Of a DNA stretch of 64,000 nucleotides, positions 62,185 through 64,000 are shown piece by piece. Below the pieces are notes generated by a model that had not been told where the DNA came from, ran no database searches, and saw only the letters and a list, made by a program, of their open reading frames with translations. Source of the DNA: Methanobrevibacter sp. (GTDB taxonomy: Archaea; Methanobacteriota; Methanobacteria; Methanobacteriales; Methanobacteriaceae); assembly GCF_017410345.1 (NCBI RefSeq), contig NZ_JAFQQZ010000044.1:1-64000 (forward strand). The letters are read 5' to 3'. Position numbers and translations under genes: made by a program. How positions within the stretch are numbered: position 1 is the first letter of the stretch; each line of letters starts with the position of its first letter.

Positions 62185-63665
62185 CAGATCAATCCTCCTG
62201 CAAATGGAATGAATACATCAGTTACTATATTTGGGAAAATACCCAATGCCAAACAAATAATCAATAGAATGGCTACAGAAAATACGGTAGCCTTTGGAAT
62301 CTTATCATGAGCAAATTTCAAGTCCTTTGGTTTTGGCTGCAAGTATACAGTATGGAATGCCTTTACAAAGGTGAAGAATATAACTACACTTACAATGATT
62401 GCAAGTATGGCCAACTCTGTGTATCCTGCATCCAAGGCAGCCTGCACAAGCATCAGCTTACTTTGGAAACCGTTGAACGGTGGAACACCTGCCAAAGCAA
62501 ATCCTCCAAGCAATACCATTATTGCCATTGTGGAATCCACTCCAATCAATCCTCCTAACTTTCTGGTGTCAGAGGTTTTTGTAAGGTAATATACAGTACC
62601 GAATCCAATGAACAGCAATGCAGTGATCACAATCTCATTCGCTGCCTGGAACAATGCCGCTGCAATTGAGTATTGTGTGCCTATACCGAAACCTAAGGCA
62701 ATGAAACCAAGTTCCCCTACAGCCAGGAATGCTATCATTCTTCTAAAGTCTACCTCCATTGCAGACATTGCCACACTTAAAACCATCGCAAGAATGGCAA
62801 ATACGATTATGGCTGTATTGAAGTAAGGGATATAAGCAAATATCTTATACATTGCAAGTCCGAATGCGAGCATGCACAATACTGAAAATCCTTGCAATAT
62901 TGCAGATCCGTTAGGTCTTGCCTTTGAGTAAACCGCTGATTTGATTGTGTGGAATGGAGGCAATCCTGCTGAGTATAGCCATCCAAACAAGATCAATGCA
63001 AAACCGATCACCAGGCTTGGAGAATATGGGTTTACGAAATTGTTGCTAATTGCATATATAATGTCATTTATGTTTACAGAACCGATTGTTCCGAGTATGA
63101 ATGCAATTCCCAACAAGAGCATTGGTCCGCCGATTGCACCTAAAATCAGGTATTTCAAGGCAATTTCATAATTGTCCTCAGTGCTTGATGCTATGATAAT
63201 ACCCACTTGGGTCAAGGCTGTAATTTCAAAGAACACATACATATTGAAAATATCGTTGGAAAGCATCAATGCGGTTACAGATGCTATACCCATAAAAATA
63301 AGGTATAGGTAAGGTCCGGAGACTTCCTTCTTCTCAGAGAAGTAAGTAAGCACTGCAAGGAATGCAACGATTCCCATAAGGAATATGAATATCCTTTCAA
63401 TATTTTCAAATACATAAACAATACCAGTATTGTAGCTTGCTGCAAGAGTGCCTGCAAGATTTGCTGGAAGTGAATTGGCCAATAGTGTTGGGTCGTGTCC
63501 TCCGAAGAATTGGACACCGACAGCTGCAATAACTGCAATTATAGGAATTGCAATGGCCACAACAAGTGAAATGGCCTTTACGGTCTTGTCCTTTCCACCA
63601 AATATGTTAACGATCAAAGCAGCCAATATTGGAATGACAACCATCAATGGAATCAGATAATTCAT
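62184..63665 (-). CDS. ehbF: energy-converting hydrogenase B subunit F (MrpD/NuoN-like antiporter)
   Basis: Large ion-pumping membrane subunit of about 14 helices: the family blocks [20 protein letters not shown] with the conserved Glu, [19 protein letters not shown] with the conserved Lys, [20 protein letters not shown] and [20 protein letters not shown] are present. 493 residues, normal. It should carry proton or sodium flow driving ferredoxin reduction. GGGGATGA precedes the start; overlaps ehbE by 4 bases. Confidence 0.94.
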   Translation of the reverse strand: MNYLIPLMVVIPILAALIVNIFGGKDKTVKAISLVVAIAIPIIAVIAAVGVQFFGGHDPTLLANSLPANLAGTLAASYNTGIVYVFENIERIFIFLMGIVAFLAVLTYFSEKKEVSGPYLYLIFMGIASVTALMLSNDIFNMYVFFEITALTQVGIIIASSTEDNYEIALKYLILGAIGGPMLLLGIAFILGTIGSVNINDIIYAISNNFVNPYSPSLVIGFALILFGWLYSAGLPPFHTIKSAVYSKARPNGSAILQGFSVLCMLAFGLAMYKIFAYIPYFNTAIIVFAILAMVLSVAMSAMEVDFRRMIAFLAVGELGFIALGFGIGTQYSIAAALFQAANEIVITALLFIGFGTVYYLTKTSDTRKLGGLIGVDSTMAIMVLLGGFALAGVPPFNGFQSKLMLVQAALDAGYTELAILAIIVSVVIFFTFVKAFHTVYLQPKPKDLKFAHDKIPKATVFSVAILLIICLALGIFPNIVTDVFIPFAGGLI

Positions 63666-64000
63666 TTTTCATCCCCCATTATCTCAGATACGCTTAAGGT
63701 TCCATGCTTTCTGTAAAGAACCATAGCCAAAGCCAACATCACTGCTAAAGTACTTGCACCAATTACAATGCTTGTAAGAACTAATGCTTGAGGCAAAGGA
63801 TAAGCCGCATTCGCTGCAAACCAGTCTGCAGTCATGCCTGGCAGGAAGATAGGAACAACGCCTCCTGCCTTGTATCCTAGGCAAATCAGGAAAAGGTTAA
63901 CCCCTTCCTCAATGAAAGCAATACCGATAATTTTTTTAATCAGATTATCTATGAATATTGCTGCAAATAGTCCGATAATTATAAATGCGCCAGAAGCGAA
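63662..64000 (-). CDS. ehbE: energy-converting hydrogenase B subunit E (MrpC/NuoK-like), partial
   Basis: The gene runs off the window; 112 C-terminal residues are visible. Translation on the minus strand gives three hydrophobic segments and the MrpC/NuoK signature [20 protein letters not shown], ending [10 protein letters not shown]. Stop overlaps the ehbF start (ATGA). Subunits A-D of the operon should lie beyond the window. Confidence 0.9.
   Translation of the reverse strand, partial: FASGAFIIIGLFAAIFIDNLIKKIIGIAFIEEGVNLFLICLGYKAGGVVPIFLPGMTADWFAANAAYPLPQALVLTSIVIGASTLAVMLALAMVLYRKHGTLSVSEIMGDEK

Overview
The window is AT-rich archaeal DNA from a methanogen of the order Methanobacteriales, most likely Methanobrevibacter. 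The evidence is coenzyme M genes (comB, comC), the F420 gene cofG, the methanopterin gene mptA, a DGGGP-type geranylgeranyl reductase, an archaeal proteasome beta subunit, the termination nuclease FttA/aCPSF1, a split family-B DNA polymerase (PolB1), Nop5/fibrillarin and a long Ehb hydrogenase operon. Genes are compact, ribosome sites are GGTGA/GGAGG-like, and intergenic DNA is very A+T rich. I see no rRNA, tRNA, CRISPR array, insertion sequence or integrase.

Layout. 1-6.7 kb: a phage-like small basic protein, orphan membrane proteins and a redox group (ferredoxin-nitroreductase, glutathione peroxidase, flavodoxin, ArsC/Spx-like protein), plus a MalY-type aminotransferase broken by a one-base frameshift. 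7-16.5 kb: amino-acid symporter, serS, comB, TraB-family protein, DUF1922, a CorC-type transporter with a CaCA antiporter, and tRNA thiolase ncsA. 16.8-26.8 kb: SDR oxidoreductase, DegT aminotransferase, trm1, an Lrp regulator, mptA, an unlisted 52-residue membrane protein, a glycosyltransferase pair, DUF2120 and cofG. 26.9-41.3 kb: geranylgeranyl reductase, taw2, psmB, fttA, purM, comC, two small conserved genes, polB1, an AI-2E-type permease and pyrK/pyrD. 41.7-54.6 kb: nop5-fibrillarin, a 0.9 kb gap holding a candidate RNA gene, coaBC, secreted proteins, pheA, two four-CBS proteins, a COG1665 protein, a Cas4-like protein and azlCD. 54.7-64 kb: the minus-strand ehb operon, from ehbE (cut by the window edge) to ehbQ.

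How the genes fit together. Ehb is known to use an ion gradient to drive hydrogen-dependent reduction of ferredoxin for carbon assimilation; its polyferredoxin and two-cluster ferredoxin are encoded inside the operon. comB and comC (CoM), mptA (tetrahydromethanopterin), cofG (F420) and coaBC (CoA) supply the cofactors of methanogenesis. fttA, nop5/fibrillarin, trm1, taw2 and ncsA cover RNA 3'-end formation and RNA modification.

Most notable non-gene signals: (1) a promoter, structured RNA and T-tract between two convergent genes at about 44.14-44.27 kb, a candidate small RNA; (2) three genes (psmB, the COG1665 gene, pheA) followed directly by a diverged copy of their own last codons, with the COG1665 copy encoding the same seven residues and a stop through different codons; (3) an almost exact 54-bp tandem repeat that triplicates the TATA box of an apparently leaderless nop5-fibrillarin operon; (4) palindromes with 9-bp arms and a 2-bp spacer at mptA and at the small membrane protein; (5) terminator hairpins that share bases with the stop codon.
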